Source: DATBRV01 sp036560145
GTDB taxonomy: Bacteria > Myxococcota_A > UBA9160 > SMWR01
Direction: 5' to 3'
DNA: 64,000 nt
Assembly (NCBI GenBank): GCA_036560145.1
Contig: DATBRV010000089.1
Coordinates: 49,826-113,825, forward strand
The notes beneath the pieces are model-generated. The model was given only the letters and a program-made list of their open reading frames with translations, made no database searches and had not been told where the DNA came from. The position numbers and the translations under genes are program-made. Each line of letters starts with the position of its first letter. The first letter of the stretch is position 1. Of this stretch, positions 32,722-41,128 are shown one piece after another.

Positions 32722-33873
32722 CTAGAGCCTCTCCAGGATGGTGACGTTCGCCTGGCCGCCGCCTTCGCACATGGTCTGGAGGCCGTAGCGCCCGCCGGTT
32801 CGCTCCAGCTCGCTCAGCAGCGTGGCCATCAGGCGCGTGCCGGTCGCCCCGATCGGGTGGCCGAGCGCGATGGCGCCGCCGTTCACGTTCACGCGCGAGA
32901 GATCCGCGCCGGTCTCCTTCTGCCAGGCCAGCACCACCGGCGCAAAGGCCTCGTTGATCTCCACGAGATCGATCTGGTCCAGCGAGAGCCCGGTTCGTTT
33001 GAGCGCGTGCTCGGTGGCCGGGATGGGCGCCGTCAGCATGAAGATCGGGTCGGCCGCGCGAACGCTCAGGTGATGGATTCTCGCTCGCGGCCTGAGTCCA
33101 TGGATTTTCAGGGCTTTTTCGGACGCCACCAACAGGCAGGTGGCGCCGTCCGAGATCTGGCTCGAGACGGCCGCGGTGATCCGCCCGCCCGGCACCACGG
33201 GCTGGAGCTTGGCCATCTTCTCGAGCGTCGTGTCGCGCCGGGGACCCTCGTCGAGTCTTGTTTCGCCGAGCGGCGCGATCTCGCCCTCGAAGCGCCCCTC
33301 GTCGATCGCGCGGATCGCGCGCCGATGGCTCTCGAGCGCAAAGCGCTCCATGTCCTCGCGCGTGATGCTCCACTTGTCGGCGATCAGCTCGGCGCCGCGG
33401 AACTGCGAGACTTCTTGTGTGCCATAGCGCGCGACCCAGCCCTTCGAGCCCGAGAACGGATCGGGAAAGCCCAGCGGCTGCGCCAGCGTCATCGCCGACG
33501 AGATCGGGATCGCGCTCATGTTCTGGACGCCGCCCGCCACCACCAGATCGCTGGTGCCGCTCATCACCGCCTGCGCCGCAAAATGAACGGACTGCTGCGA
33601 CGAGCCGCACTGCCGGTCGATGGTGACGCCCGGGACGTGCTCCGGGAGCCCCGCCGCCAGCCAGCAGGTGCGCGCGACGTCGCCGGCCTGCGGCCCGATC
33701 GTGTCGCAGCAGCCGAAGATCACGTCCTCGACGGCGGCGGGATCGACGCCCGTGCGCGCCACCAGGGCCCGCAGCACGTGCGCGCCGAGATCAGCCGGGT
33801 GCACCTGCGCCAGTCCTCCGCCTCGCTTCCCGATCGGGGTGCGGACGGCGTCCACGATGTAGGCCTCGGCCAT
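32722..33873 (-). CDS. fadA6: FadA6-like thiolase
   Basis: 383 residues. The thiolase nucleophile is Cys89 in TIDRQCGSSQQ; the catalytic His is in GGAIALGHPIGATG and the second Cys in TMCEGGGQANV. Segments such as AVRTPIGKRGGGLA, AGGVQNMSAIPISSAMT, SQFRGAELIADKW, RARIHHLSVRAADPIFM and GGRYGLQTMCEGGG follow mycobacterial FadA6 almost along the whole length. FadA6 cleaves the acyl chain produced after IpdAB opens the last ring. AAGGAGG stands 8 bases before the ATG. Confidence 0.9.
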   Translation of the reverse strand: MAEAYIVDAVRTPIGKRGGGLAQVHPADLGAHVLRALVARTGVDPAAVEDVIFGCCDTIGPQAGDVARTCWLAAGLPEHVPGVTIDRQCGSSQQSVHFAAQAVMSGTSDLVVAGGVQNMSAIPISSAMTLAQPLGFPDPFSGSKGWVARYGTQEVSQFRGAELIADKWSITREDMERFALESHRRAIRAIDEGRFEGEIAPLGETRLDEGPRRDTTLEKMAKLQPVVPGGRITAAVSSQISDGATCLLVASEKALKIHGLRPRARIHHLSVRAADPIFMLTAPIPATEHALKRTGLSLDQIDLVEINEAFAPVVLAWQKETGADLSRVNVNGGAIALGHPIGATGTRLMATLLSELERTGGRYGLQTMCEGGGQANVTILERL

Positions 33874-33874
33874 C

Positions 33875-34933
33875 TCAATTGCCTCCTTGGAAGGTGGTGC
33901 CCGGACCGATCTCCGCGTCCGGCGCCAGAACGAACTCCGCGACGCGCGCCCGGTGGAAGCTGCTGCTGCCCCAGGCCAGCTCGAGCGACCACGCGCGCCG
34001 CATCCAGACGTGCAGATCCTGCTCCCAGGTGTAGCCGATCGCGCCATGCACCTGGAGCGCCGCCTTGGCCGCCAGCGCCGCCGCTTCTCCGGCCGCGATC
34101 TTCGCGTGCGAGACGTGGACCGCGCGCGACGGGTCCGCGAGCGCGACCGAGTGCGCCGCGCGATAGACCACCGGGCGCGCGTACTCGAGCGCAACCTTCA
34201 CGTTCGCGAGGTGGTGCTTGACGGCCTGGAAGGCGCCGATTGGCTGCCCGAACTGCACGCGCTGCTGGGCGTAGGCGACCGCCAGGTCGAGCAGGCGCTC
34301 CGTCACGCCCAGCAGCTGGGCGGCGCAGGCGAGCGCGCCGCGGTCGAGCGCGGCGGCCAGCAGCTCGTGGGCCTTCTCGCCGCGGGCAAGCCTCGTCGAG
34401 GTCGTGGGCGAGCAGCTCACGGAATAGACCCTGCGCGCCGGATCGTTCACCGGCTGCCGCACCAGCGCGACGTCGGCCGGCGCGAAGGCATGGATCTCGT
34501 CCGCGTGCGGGAGGAGCAGCAGGGCGGCCACGTGGGCGTCGGAGACGAAGGCGTTCACCGGGTGCCCGACGGCGACGATCGCCTCGCCCGCGGCGATCGG
34601 CTTCAGCCATCGCTCGACGAGGTCTCGCGAGCCCAGTCCCGCCAGCAGGGGCACCGCGACCGAGGTCGCCACCAGCGGCTCGGCGAGCGCCGCGCGCCCG
34701 GCCTCCTCGTGCAGCAGCACCAGGAAGCGCTCGTCCATGCCCATGCCGCCGTGCGCCTCGGGCGCCAGCAGGCCGGTCACGCCGAGATCCGCGAGCGACT
34801 TCCAGAGCTCGGGCGAGCGACCCGTCTCGGTGTCCCAGAGGGCCCGGACGCGGGAGACCGGAACCTCGCTCGCGAGGAAGTCGCGCAGCGTCTTCTGGAG
34901 CAGCAGCTGATCTTCGTCGAAGCCGAAGCGCAT
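33875..34933 (-). CDS. Acyl-CoA dehydrogenase (FadE32/33-like partner)
   Basis: 352 residues, short for the family. N-terminal RFGFDEDQLLLQKTLRDFLA and EAHGGMGMDERFLVLLHEEAG, C-terminal RVQFGQPIGAFQAVKHHLANV and LQVHGAIGYTWEQDLH are typical. The mid-domain is compact and lacks the clear Gly-Ser-Asp FAD loop seen in the FadE31-like neighbour, as in the beta subunits of steroid FadE heteromers. Its start codon overlaps the stop of that neighbour by one base, which supports a heteromeric pair (inference). Confidence 0.8.
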   Translation of the reverse strand: MRFGFDEDQLLLQKTLRDFLASEVPVSRVRALWDTETGRSPELWKSLADLGVTGLLAPEAHGGMGMDERFLVLLHEEAGRAALAEPLVATSVAVPLLAGLGSRDLVERWLKPIAAGEAIVAVGHPVNAFVSDAHVAALLLLPHADEIHAFAPADVALVRQPVNDPARRVYSVSCSPTTSTRLARGEKAHELLAAALDRGALACAAQLLGVTERLLDLAVAYAQQRVQFGQPIGAFQAVKHHLANVKVALEYARPVVYRAAHSVALADPSRAVHVSHAKIAAGEAAALAAKAALQVHGAIGYTWEQDLHVWMRRAWSLELAWGSSSFHRARVAEFVLAPDAEIGPGTTFQGGN

Positions 34934-36096
34934 CAGGATCCCTTCGGAAGACCCAGGATGCGCTCCGCGATCACGTTGCGCTGGATCTCGTTGGTGCCCG
35001 CGTAGATGGGACCGGAGAGCGCGAACAGATGGCCGTCCAGCCAGTCGCCGACGCCCTTCGCGGCGGGGGCCTCGGGCAGCAGCTCCGCGCGCTCGCCCAG
35101 GATGCGCAGCGCGGTCTCGTGCATGCGCAGATCGAGCTCCGACCAGAAGATCTTGTTCAGGCTCGCCTCGGCGCCGATCTTGCCGCCCTCGAGCAGGCGG
35201 GACACGGTGCGGTGGGTGTCGAGCGCATAGGCCTCGGCGCCCATCCAGCAGTTCACGGTCGCGTCGCGCAGCGCCGGCTCGCAGCGTTCGGCGTTCTCGC
35301 GGTAGAGCTCCACCAACCGCCGCGCGGTCGCCTGGAAGCGCGCCGGGCTGCGCAGCATCAGGCCGCGCTCGAAGCCCGCCGTCGCCATCGCCACCGACCA
35401 GCCCTGCCCCTCCGCGCCCAGCCGGTTCGCGACCGGGACGCGCACGTCATCGAGGAAGACCTCCGCGAAGCCCGTCTCGCCGTCGAGCTGTGCGATCGGC
35501 CGCACCGTGACGCCCGGGGCGTCGAGCGGCACCAGCACGAAGGTGAGCCCGCGGTGACGCTCCGAGGCCGGATCGCTGCGGAAGAGCCCGAACAGCCAGT
35601 GCGCGAAGGCGCCGCGCGAGGCCCAGGTCTTCTGCCCGCGCAGCACGTAGACGTCTCCGTCGCGGCGCGCGCTGGCCTGGATCGCCGCCATGTCGCTGCC
35701 GGCGTTCGGCTCGGACCAGCCCTGGGCCCAGACCTCTTCGCTGGTCGCCATCTTCGGCAGATAGCGCGCCTTCTGCTCGGGCGTTCCGAACTCCATCAGC
35801 GTGGGGCCGAGTAGGAAGATCCCGTTCTGGTTGACGCGCCTCGGCGCGCCCGCCCGGTAGTACTCTTCCTCGAAGATCAGCCACTCGAGCAGGTCCGCGC
35901 CTCGGCCGCCGTACTCGACGGGCCACGACACCACCGCCCAGCCCCCCGCCTGGAGTTTCGCCTCCCAGGCGCGGTGCGCTTCGAAGCCCTCGCGGGTGTC
36001 GAAGGAGGCGAGCGGCCGGGCGGGGACGTTCGCCTCCAGCCAGCGGCGCGCCTGGGCGCGGAAGGCCTGCTGCTCTGCCGTGTAGCGGAGGTCCAT
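34933..36096 (-). CDS. FadE31-like acyl-CoA dehydrogenase
   Basis: 387 residues. FAD/acyl motif WAQGWSEPNAGSDMAAI, GQKTWASRGAFAHWLFGLFR, LRSPARFQATARRLVELYR, and the C-terminal SGPIYAGTNEIQRNVIAERI agree with mycobacterial FadE31, including the SERHRGLTFVLVPLDAPGV stretch. In Mycobacterium fadE31-fadE33 lie next to fadD3 and act late in C/D-ring degradation. Here it stands inside the ipd operon, 12 bp after echA20 and fused translationally to the next FadE. Confidence 0.85.
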   Translation of the reverse strand: MDLRYTAEQQAFRAQARRWLEANVPARPLASFDTREGFEAHRAWEAKLQAGGWAVVSWPVEYGGRGADLLEWLIFEEEYYRAGAPRRVNQNGIFLLGPTLMEFGTPEQKARYLPKMATSEEVWAQGWSEPNAGSDMAAIQASARRDGDVYVLRGQKTWASRGAFAHWLFGLFRSDPASERHRGLTFVLVPLDAPGVTVRPIAQLDGETGFAEVFLDDVRVPVANRLGAEGQGWSVAMATAGFERGLMLRSPARFQATARRLVELYRENAERCEPALRDATVNCWMGAEAYALDTHRTVSRLLEGGKIGAEASLNKIFWSELDLRMHETALRILGERAELLPEAPAAKGVGDWLDGHLFALSGPIYAGTNEIQRNVIAERILGLPKGS

Positions 36097-36108
36097 CGCC
36101 GGGCGCCC

Positions 36109-36891
36109 TCAGCCCTTCACGTTCTTGGTGTCCGAGCGCGTGTCGGTGAAGCGCGCCTCGCGCTTCTCGACGAAGGCGTCGCGCGCCTCCTGCGAGTCCG
36201 GCGAGGTGTAGAGCTCGAAGGTGAAGCCCTGCTCGAAGCGGTAGCTCTGCTTGGGGTCGAGCAGCTCGATCCCATTCAAGGACCATTTCGCCAGCCGCAT
36301 CGCCTTCGGACTCTTCGAGGCGATCTTCGCCGCCAGCTCGCGCGCCGCGGGCCGCAGCACTTCCTTCTTGACCACCGCCTCGAGGCCGCCCAGCCGGAAG
36401 GCCTCCTGCGCGCCGATCGGCTCGCCGCTGTAGAGCATGCGCCGCGTCTTCTGCATCCCGAAGAGACGCATCAAATGAGTCGCGGCGCCCAGCGCGCCGC
36501 GGTCGATCTCGGGCAGCCCGAAGCTGGCGTCCTCGGACGCGATCACGAGGTCCGAGGAGCCGGCAATCCCTACTCCGCCGCCGAGGCAGAAGCCGTGCAC
36601 GGCGGAGATCACCGGCACGGGGCAGTCGTAGATGGCGGCGAAGGCGTCGTAGCAGCCGCGGTTCACCGCCGCGATCAGACTGCCGTCCCTGGCAAGCTCT
36701 TTCACGTCGACGCCCGCACAGAAGCCGCGCCCCTCGGCGGCGATCACCACCACCCGCACCGCGTCGTCGCGGCCGAGCGAGGCGACCACCTCGGCGAGAT
36801 GGGACCAGCCCGCGGCGGGCAGCGCGTTCACCGGCGGATGGTTCAGCACGGCTTCCGCGATGCCGCCCCTCACGTTCACGTCGACGTACAT
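36109..36891 (-). CDS. echA20: EchA20-like ring hydrolase (crotonase family)
   Basis: 260 residues. Crotonase fold with the oxyanion-hole region EGRGFCAGVDVKEL and HGFCLGGGVGIAGSSD, and the FGLPEIDRGALGAATHLMRL block. NRGCYDAFAAIYDCPVPVI, ASEDASFGLPEIDRGALGAA and RFEQGFTFELY follow mycobacterial EchA20 closely. EchA20 hydrolytically opens one of the two last rings of HIEC-CoA to give COCHEA-CoA, the substrate of IpdAB. Its start lies 16 bp inside the end of ipdC, so translation is coupled. Confidence 0.9.
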   Translation of the reverse strand: MYVDVNVRGGIAEAVLNHPPVNALPAAGWSHLAEVVASLGRDDAVRVVVIAAEGRGFCAGVDVKELARDGSLIAAVNRGCYDAFAAIYDCPVPVISAVHGFCLGGGVGIAGSSDLVIASEDASFGLPEIDRGALGAATHLMRLFGMQKTRRMLYSGEPIGAQEAFRLGGLEAVVKKEVLRPAARELAAKIASKSPKAMRLAKWSLNGIELLDPKQSYRFEQGFTFELYTSPDSQEARDAFVEKREARFTDTRSDTKNVKG

Positions 36892-37955
36892 GTTCTCCCC
36901 TGGTCCGCGAGCGACGCCAGCGTTCGCTCGGCTTCCGCGATGATTCGCTCCACCAGCTCGGCGCAGCTGGGCACGTCCTCGATCACCCCCGCGACCGATC
37001 CGCCCGGCAGGTAGCCGTGCACGGGATCTCCCTCGGTCATGGCCTTGCGCGCCAGCATCGGCGCGTTGGCCGCCATGATCGTCTGCGCCCGCGTGAGCTT
37101 CTCGCCGCGCCGCAGCGAGGTGGCGGCGCGGATCAGCTCGCGCAACGAGGCGCCCGTGACCCGACGGTAGGCGAGGCCGCTGCGCAGCGCGCCCAGCAGG
37201 CGCGCCGCCCCCGTGCTCGATTCGAGGCGCGCCACCAGCTCGTTGCGCACCACCCGCTGCGGGAGGCCGTCGATCTGCCGGGTCACGATCACGTCGTCGA
37301 CCTGCGCCGCGAGATACCGCTCGCGGGTCGCCTGCGGAACCGGGCTCTCGCGGGTCAACAAGAACCTGGTTCCCATCGCGATCCCGACCGCCCCGTAGGC
37401 GAGCGCCGCGACCAGACCGCGGCCGTCGCGGAAGCCGCCCGCCGCCACCACCGGCGCCGAGACGCGGTCCACCACGCTCGAGACCAGCAGGGAGGTCGGC
37501 ACGCTGCCGGTGTGGCCTCCCCCCTCGCCTCCCTGCACGATGATCAGGTCGGCCCCCAGCTGCTCGGCCTTCTCGGCGTGCCGCGCGTTGCCGCAGGTGG
37601 GCACGCAGACCACGTCGGCGTCCTTGAGGCGCTTGATCAGGTCGGCGCGCGGCGAGCGGTTGTAGCCGGCGGCGCGCACGCCGTGGCGCAGGATCGCGTC
37701 GACGATCACCTCGGCGCCGGGGGCATCCATCAGGAAGTTCACGCCGAAAGGCGAACGGGTGAGCGCCTTCACCTTGGCGATCTCGGCGTCGACGGCCTCC
37801 GGCCGCAGCGTCGCCGCCGCCAGGAAGCCGAAGGCCCCCGCGTTCGAGGCCGCCGCCACCAGCTCGGGGATCGCCACCCAGCCCATCCCCGTCTGGAGGA
37901 TCGGAAACCTGCAATCGAGTCTGTCACAGAGGACGGTGTGGAGGGCGGGGTGCAC
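36876..37955 (-). CDS. ipdC: IpdC-like FMN flavoprotein (nitronate monooxygenase family)
   Basis: 359 residues from a GTG start. TIM-barrel FMN site of the nitronate monooxygenase/2-nitropropane dioxygenase family: RFPILQTGMGWVAIPELVAA, FGVNFLMDAPGA, IVQGGEGGGHTGSVPTSLL and AAGGFRDGRGLVAALAYGA. The last two blocks and GIAMGTRFLLT match mycobacterial IpdC (Rv3553), which introduces a ring double bond in a HIC-CoA-type intermediate before EchA20 acts. It starts 3 bp after the ipdB stop. Many relatives are true nitronate oxidases, so the assignment relies on the ipdAB/echA20 neighbours too. Confidence 0.88.
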   Translation of the reverse strand: MHPALHTVLCDRLDCRFPILQTGMGWVAIPELVAAASNAGAFGFLAAATLRPEAVDAEIAKVKALTRSPFGVNFLMDAPGAEVIVDAILRHGVRAAGYNRSPRADLIKRLKDADVVCVPTCGNARHAEKAEQLGADLIIVQGGEGGGHTGSVPTSLLVSSVVDRVSAPVVAAGGFRDGRGLVAALAYGAVGIAMGTRFLLTRESPVPQATRERYLAAQVDDVIVTRQIDGLPQRVVRNELVARLESSTGAARLLGALRSGLAYRRVTGASLRELIRAATSLRRGEKLTRAQTIMAANAPMLARKAMTEGDPVHGYLPGGSVAGVIEDVPSCAELVERIIAEAERTLASLADQGRTCTST

Positions 37956-37958
37956 GGC

Positions 37959-38720
37959 TCAGCCCAGCGGCTCGCGCGCGGCGACGCCGGCGGGGTCGAG
38001 CCGCTCGCGCAGCAGCCGCAGCTCCTCGGCCGTGGGCGAGCGCGTCACGGCCGGCTCTTCGATCACGAGCGGGAAGCCGGTCTTCTCCACCACCTCGTCG
38101 AGCATGACGCCCGGGTGCACGGAGGCGAGACGCATGGCGTGGTCGCGGGTCCGGAAGTCGAAGACGCCGAGGTTCGAGACCACGCGGCGGATCTCGTGGA
38201 AGCGCGAAGCCCGCGGCCCGAGCGCGGCGGCCCGGTCGTATCCGACGCCGGAGACCACGTCGACCTTGGCGACGAACGACTTCGGCCCGTGATTCGGAAC
38301 CCAGTAGCTGGTCGGGTGGTTGATGGTGTTGCCCGGCGCGCCGCGCATGCCGAGCAGCTGCGCGCGCGGCTGCTTGGGATCGCCGATGCAGGCGATGTTC
38401 TGGTTGCCGAAGCGGTCGATCTGGGTGGCGCCCATCACCACGTGGCGTCGCCCGGCCCAGAGCAGATCGAAGACGCTGCGATAGGGCAGCCAGCCTTCGA
38501 CGACGGGCTGGAAGCCGTTTGCCGCCCCCAGCGGCGGGGGGCTCTCGAGCACGCCATGCAGGCCGTCCGTGATCAGCAGATCGGGGGCGAAGCTCAGCTT
38601 CGCGAGGCGCGCGCCCAGGGTCGGGAGCACGCCGATCGCGCTCGCCAGGATCTCGCCGTCGCCGCGGAAGCACTCCGCGAGCGCCACCGCGCACAGCTCG
38701 GCCTTTGTAAAGTCGCTCAT
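37959..38720 (-). CDS. ipdB: IpdB: ring-opening hydrolase, beta subunit
   Basis: 253 residues, class I CoA-transferase fold. Segments AKLSFAPDLLITDG, RRHVVMGATQIDRFGNQNI, MRGAPGNTINHPTSYWV, VDVVSGVGYD and VVSNLGVFDF follow Mycobacterium IpdB closely. IpdAB is not a CoA-transferase but a hydrolase that opens the last steroid ring of COCHEA-CoA to MOODA-CoA. The start overlaps the ipdA stop by 4 bp (ATGA), fitting an obligate heteromer. Confidence 0.93.
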   Translation of the reverse strand: MSDFTKAELCAVALAECFRGDGEILASAIGVLPTLGARLAKLSFAPDLLITDGLHGVLESPPPLGAANGFQPVVEGWLPYRSVFDLLWAGRRHVVMGATQIDRFGNQNIACIGDPKQPRAQLLGMRGAPGNTINHPTSYWVPNHGPKSFVAKVDVVSGVGYDRAAALGPRASRFHEIRRVVSNLGVFDFRTRDHAMRLASVHPGVMLDEVVEKTGFPLVIEEPAVTRSPTAEELRLLRERLDPAGVAAREPLG

Positions 38721-39565
38721 CGCGCGCGCACCGCGGCCTGGTAGGCCGCCTCGTCTGGCAGCGCGAGATAGCGGGCCGTGAAGGCCTGCCAGGCCTCGGG
38801 GCTCTTCGCGCTGGCGGCGTACTCGCGCTGGAACTCCTCGTCGCGGCCGTAGTCGGGCGGGCACTCGGTCGGGTGCGCGCCGCCCGGCGCCTCGACCACG
38901 CCGTCGACGAACATGCGGGAGAGGCGCAGCGTGTGATGGGAGCCGGCCTTCGCGAAGTCCTCGCTTGCAACGATCCGCTCGCAGGAGAGGAAGCGCCGGC
39001 GGGCCGCCATGCAGAAGAGATCGTCGAAGTAGAGATCGGGGCCCAGGAACTGGCCGTTGCCTTTGGCGTCGGCGCGGTCGAGGTGCACCAGCGCGACGTC
39101 GAGCTCGAGCGCCGGCATCGCGAGCAGCGTTTCGCCGTCGGCATAGGGGGAGGTAACGGTCTCGAGGCCCGGGTAGAGCTTCATCACGTCGGAGCCGAGA
39201 CCGGCGCGCGTCGGGAGGAACGGAAGCCGCAGCGCGGCCGCATACAGGCCCCACTGGAGCATGCCCTCGTCGAGCTCGTGGGCCTCCACCTGTCCGGACT
39301 CGCGCGCCTTGCGGAAATGCGGCTCGAGCGGGATCGAATCGAGCGACACGAATCCGAACACCACCCGGCGCACCTTTCCGGCGGCGCAGAGCATCCCGAC
39401 GTCGGGGCCGCCGTAGGAGACCAGCGTGAGGTCCTTCACGGGCGAGCGGAGGATCTCGCGCACCAGCGCCATCGGCTTGCGGCGCGAGCCCCAGCCCCCG
39501 ATGCCGATGGTCATGCCGTCGCGGAGCTCGCGGACCACCGCGGCCGCCGTCGTGCGCTTGTCCAT
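38717..39565 (-). CDS. ipdA: IpdA: ring-opening hydrolase, alpha subunit
   Basis: 282 residues, class I CoA-transferase fold. MTIGIGGWGSRRKPMALVRE, LVSYGGPDVGMLCAAGKVRR, FGFVSLDS, LPFLPTRAGLGSDV, YFDDLFCMAARRRFLS and VEAPGGAHPT...DYGRDEEFQ follow mycobacterial IpdA along the whole chain. With IpdB it hydrolyses the last carbocycle of the steroid nucleus. GGGAG lies 6 bases before the ATG. It is the first gene of a ten-gene operon (gaps from -16 to +12 bp) and is read from the region with the 16-bp palindrome. Confidence 0.93.
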   Translation of the reverse strand: MDKRTTAAAVVRELRDGMTIGIGGWGSRRKPMALVREILRSPVKDLTLVSYGGPDVGMLCAAGKVRRVVFGFVSLDSIPLEPHFRKARESGQVEAHELDEGMLQWGLYAAALRLPFLPTRAGLGSDVMKLYPGLETVTSPYADGETLLAMPALELDVALVHLDRADAKGNGQFLGPDLYFDDLFCMAARRRFLSCERIVASEDFAKAGSHHTLRLSRMFVDGVVEAPGGAHPTECPPDYGRDEEFQREYAASAKSPEAWQAFTARYLALPDEAAYQAAVRAR

Positions 39566-39628
39566 CGGATCTCCCTGGTGGATCGGAGCCGGCTGGCTCT
39601 CGCGCCCGCCGGCGCGGGGGAATATGAT

Positions 39629-39644
39629 AACGAGACGTCTCGTT
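39629..39644. promoter_or_regulatory. Perfect 16-bp palindrome, probable operator of the divergent ipd / ligase promoters
   Basis: AACGAGACGTCTCGTT is fully self-complementary. It lies between ipdA (start 39565) and the CoA ligase (start 39669), and directly follows TATGAT at 39623-39628, a possible -10 for the ligase operon. A fully symmetric 16-mer in a 103-bp divergent spacer is typical for a dimeric TetR- or MarR-type repressor. It does not resemble the 21-bp sites at 11983 and 17761. Confidence 0.6.
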
Positions 39645-39668
39645 TCTGAAAGGGAGCCCTCCCCCCGC

Positions 39669-41123
39669 ATGCCCCTCTCGTCTTACGGCCGCGCGATGGC
39701 CTGGCTCGCCGAGCGCGACGCGGACGGCCTGGCGATCCTGCACGAGGACCGCCGCGTCACGCGCGCGGAGCTCGAGCGCAGCTCGAACCGGCTGGCGCGC
39801 GCCTACGAAAAAGCTGGCGTCCGGGCGGGAGACCTCGTCACGCTCGCCCTCCCGAACTGCGTCGGGTTCTTCGAGGCGTGCCTCGCCGTCTGGAAGCTCG
39901 GCGCGACCCCGCAGCCCGTCTCGGCGAAGCTCCCGGAGCTCGAGCGGCGCGCGATCGTCGAGCTCGCCCAGCCGAGGCTCGTGGTGGGAGCCCCGCCCGG
40001 CGAGTACGGTGCGCGCCCCAGCCTGCCCGCCGGCTTCCGCCCCGACCCGGCCCTACCGGACTCGACACTCCCGGATGTCACTCCCGTCCACGTCCGGGCC
40101 ATGACCTCGGGCGGGAGCACCGGACGGCCCAAGCTGATCATCGATCTCACGCCGGCGCAGTGCGACCCGGAGCTGGCCGAGAACGGCATGCAGCCGCGCG
40201 GCGTCACGTTGGTGCCCGGCCCCCTCTACCACGCCGGCCCCTTCATCACGGCCTGGCAGCAGCTGCTCTGCGGAGGGACGGTCGTGCTGATGAGCCGCTT
40301 CGACGCGCGCCTCGCCCTCGAGCTGATCGAGAAGCACCGCGTCGACTGGGTGCTCTTCGTCCCGACCATGATGCAGCGCATCTGGCGCCTGCCGGAGGCG
40401 GAGCGGCTCGGCTTCGATCTCTCGTCGCTGCGGCGCGTGATGTGCACCGGCGCGCCGAGCCCGGCGTGGCTCAAGCGCGCCTGGATCGGGTGGATCGGGC
40501 CCGAGAAGATCTACGAGGCCTACGGGGGCACCGAGCGGATCGCGGGCACGCTCACCTCGGGAACCGAGTGGCTGGAGCGTCCGGGCTCCGTCGGCCGGCC
40601 CACGGGAGGGCGGCGCTTCCGGATCCTGCGCCCGGACGGGAGCGAGTGCGAGAACGGCGAGGTCGGCGAGGTCTTCATGCTGCCGCCCGGCGGCCAGGGC
40701 TCGACCTACCGCTACGTCGGCGCCGAGCCGACCGCCACGGCCGACGGCTGGGAATCCCTCGGCGACATGGGCTACCTCGACGCGGACGGCTACCTGTACC
40801 TGGTCGACCGCAAGGCGGACATGATCCTGGTGGGAGGTTCGAACGTGTATCCTGCCGAGGTCGAGGCCGCCCTCGATGCCCATCCCGCGGTGCGCTCCAG
40901 CGCGGTGATCGGGCTCCCCGACGACGATCTCGGCAGCCGCATCCACGCCATCGTGGACGCCCCGCTGCCGGTCTCCGAGGAAGCCTTGCGCGAACATCTG
41001 GGCAAGCACCTGGTGCAGTACAAGATCCCGAAGAGCATCGAATTCGTGAACGAGCCGCTGCGCGACGACGCGGGCAAGCTGCGCCGCTCGGCGCTGCGCG
41101 CGGTCCGGCTCGAGAAGGAGTGA
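39669..41123 (+). CDS. Acyl-CoA ligase, bile-acid/steroid-acid CoA ligase type
   Basis: 484 residues, adenylate-forming enzyme. The phosphate loop is atypical, MTSGGSTGRPKLI instead of SGTTGxPKG, a form seen in bile-acid CoA ligases and steroid side-chain CoA synthetases. YGGTERIAG, ESLGDMGYLD, LVDRKADMILVGGSNVYPAE and C-terminal Lys residues near DDAGKLRRSAL complete the fold. The N-domain is shortened (about 50 residues less than FadD3). It probably activates a steroid carboxylate side chain or ring fragment with ATP and CoA. First gene of a plus-strand operon divergent from ipdA. Confidence 0.8.
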   Translation: MPLSSYGRAMAWLAERDADGLAILHEDRRVTRAELERSSNRLARAYEKAGVRAGDLVTLALPNCVGFFEACLAVWKLGATPQPVSAKLPELERRAIVELAQPRLVVGAPPGEYGARPSLPAGFRPDPALPDSTLPDVTPVHVRAMTSGGSTGRPKLIIDLTPAQCDPELAENGMQPRGVTLVPGPLYHAGPFITAWQQLLCGGTVVLMSRFDARLALELIEKHRVDWVLFVPTMMQRIWRLPEAERLGFDLSSLRRVMCTGAPSPAWLKRAWIGWIGPEKIYEAYGGTERIAGTLTSGTEWLERPGSVGRPTGGRRFRILRPDGSECENGEVGEVFMLPPGGQGSTYRYVGAEPTATADGWESLGDMGYLDADGYLYLVDRKADMILVGGSNVYPAEVEAALDAHPAVRSSAVIGLPDDDLGSRIHAIVDAPLPVSEEALREHLGKHLVQYKIPKSIEFVNEPLRDDAGKLRRSALRAVRLEKE

Positions 41124-41128
41124 AGACC

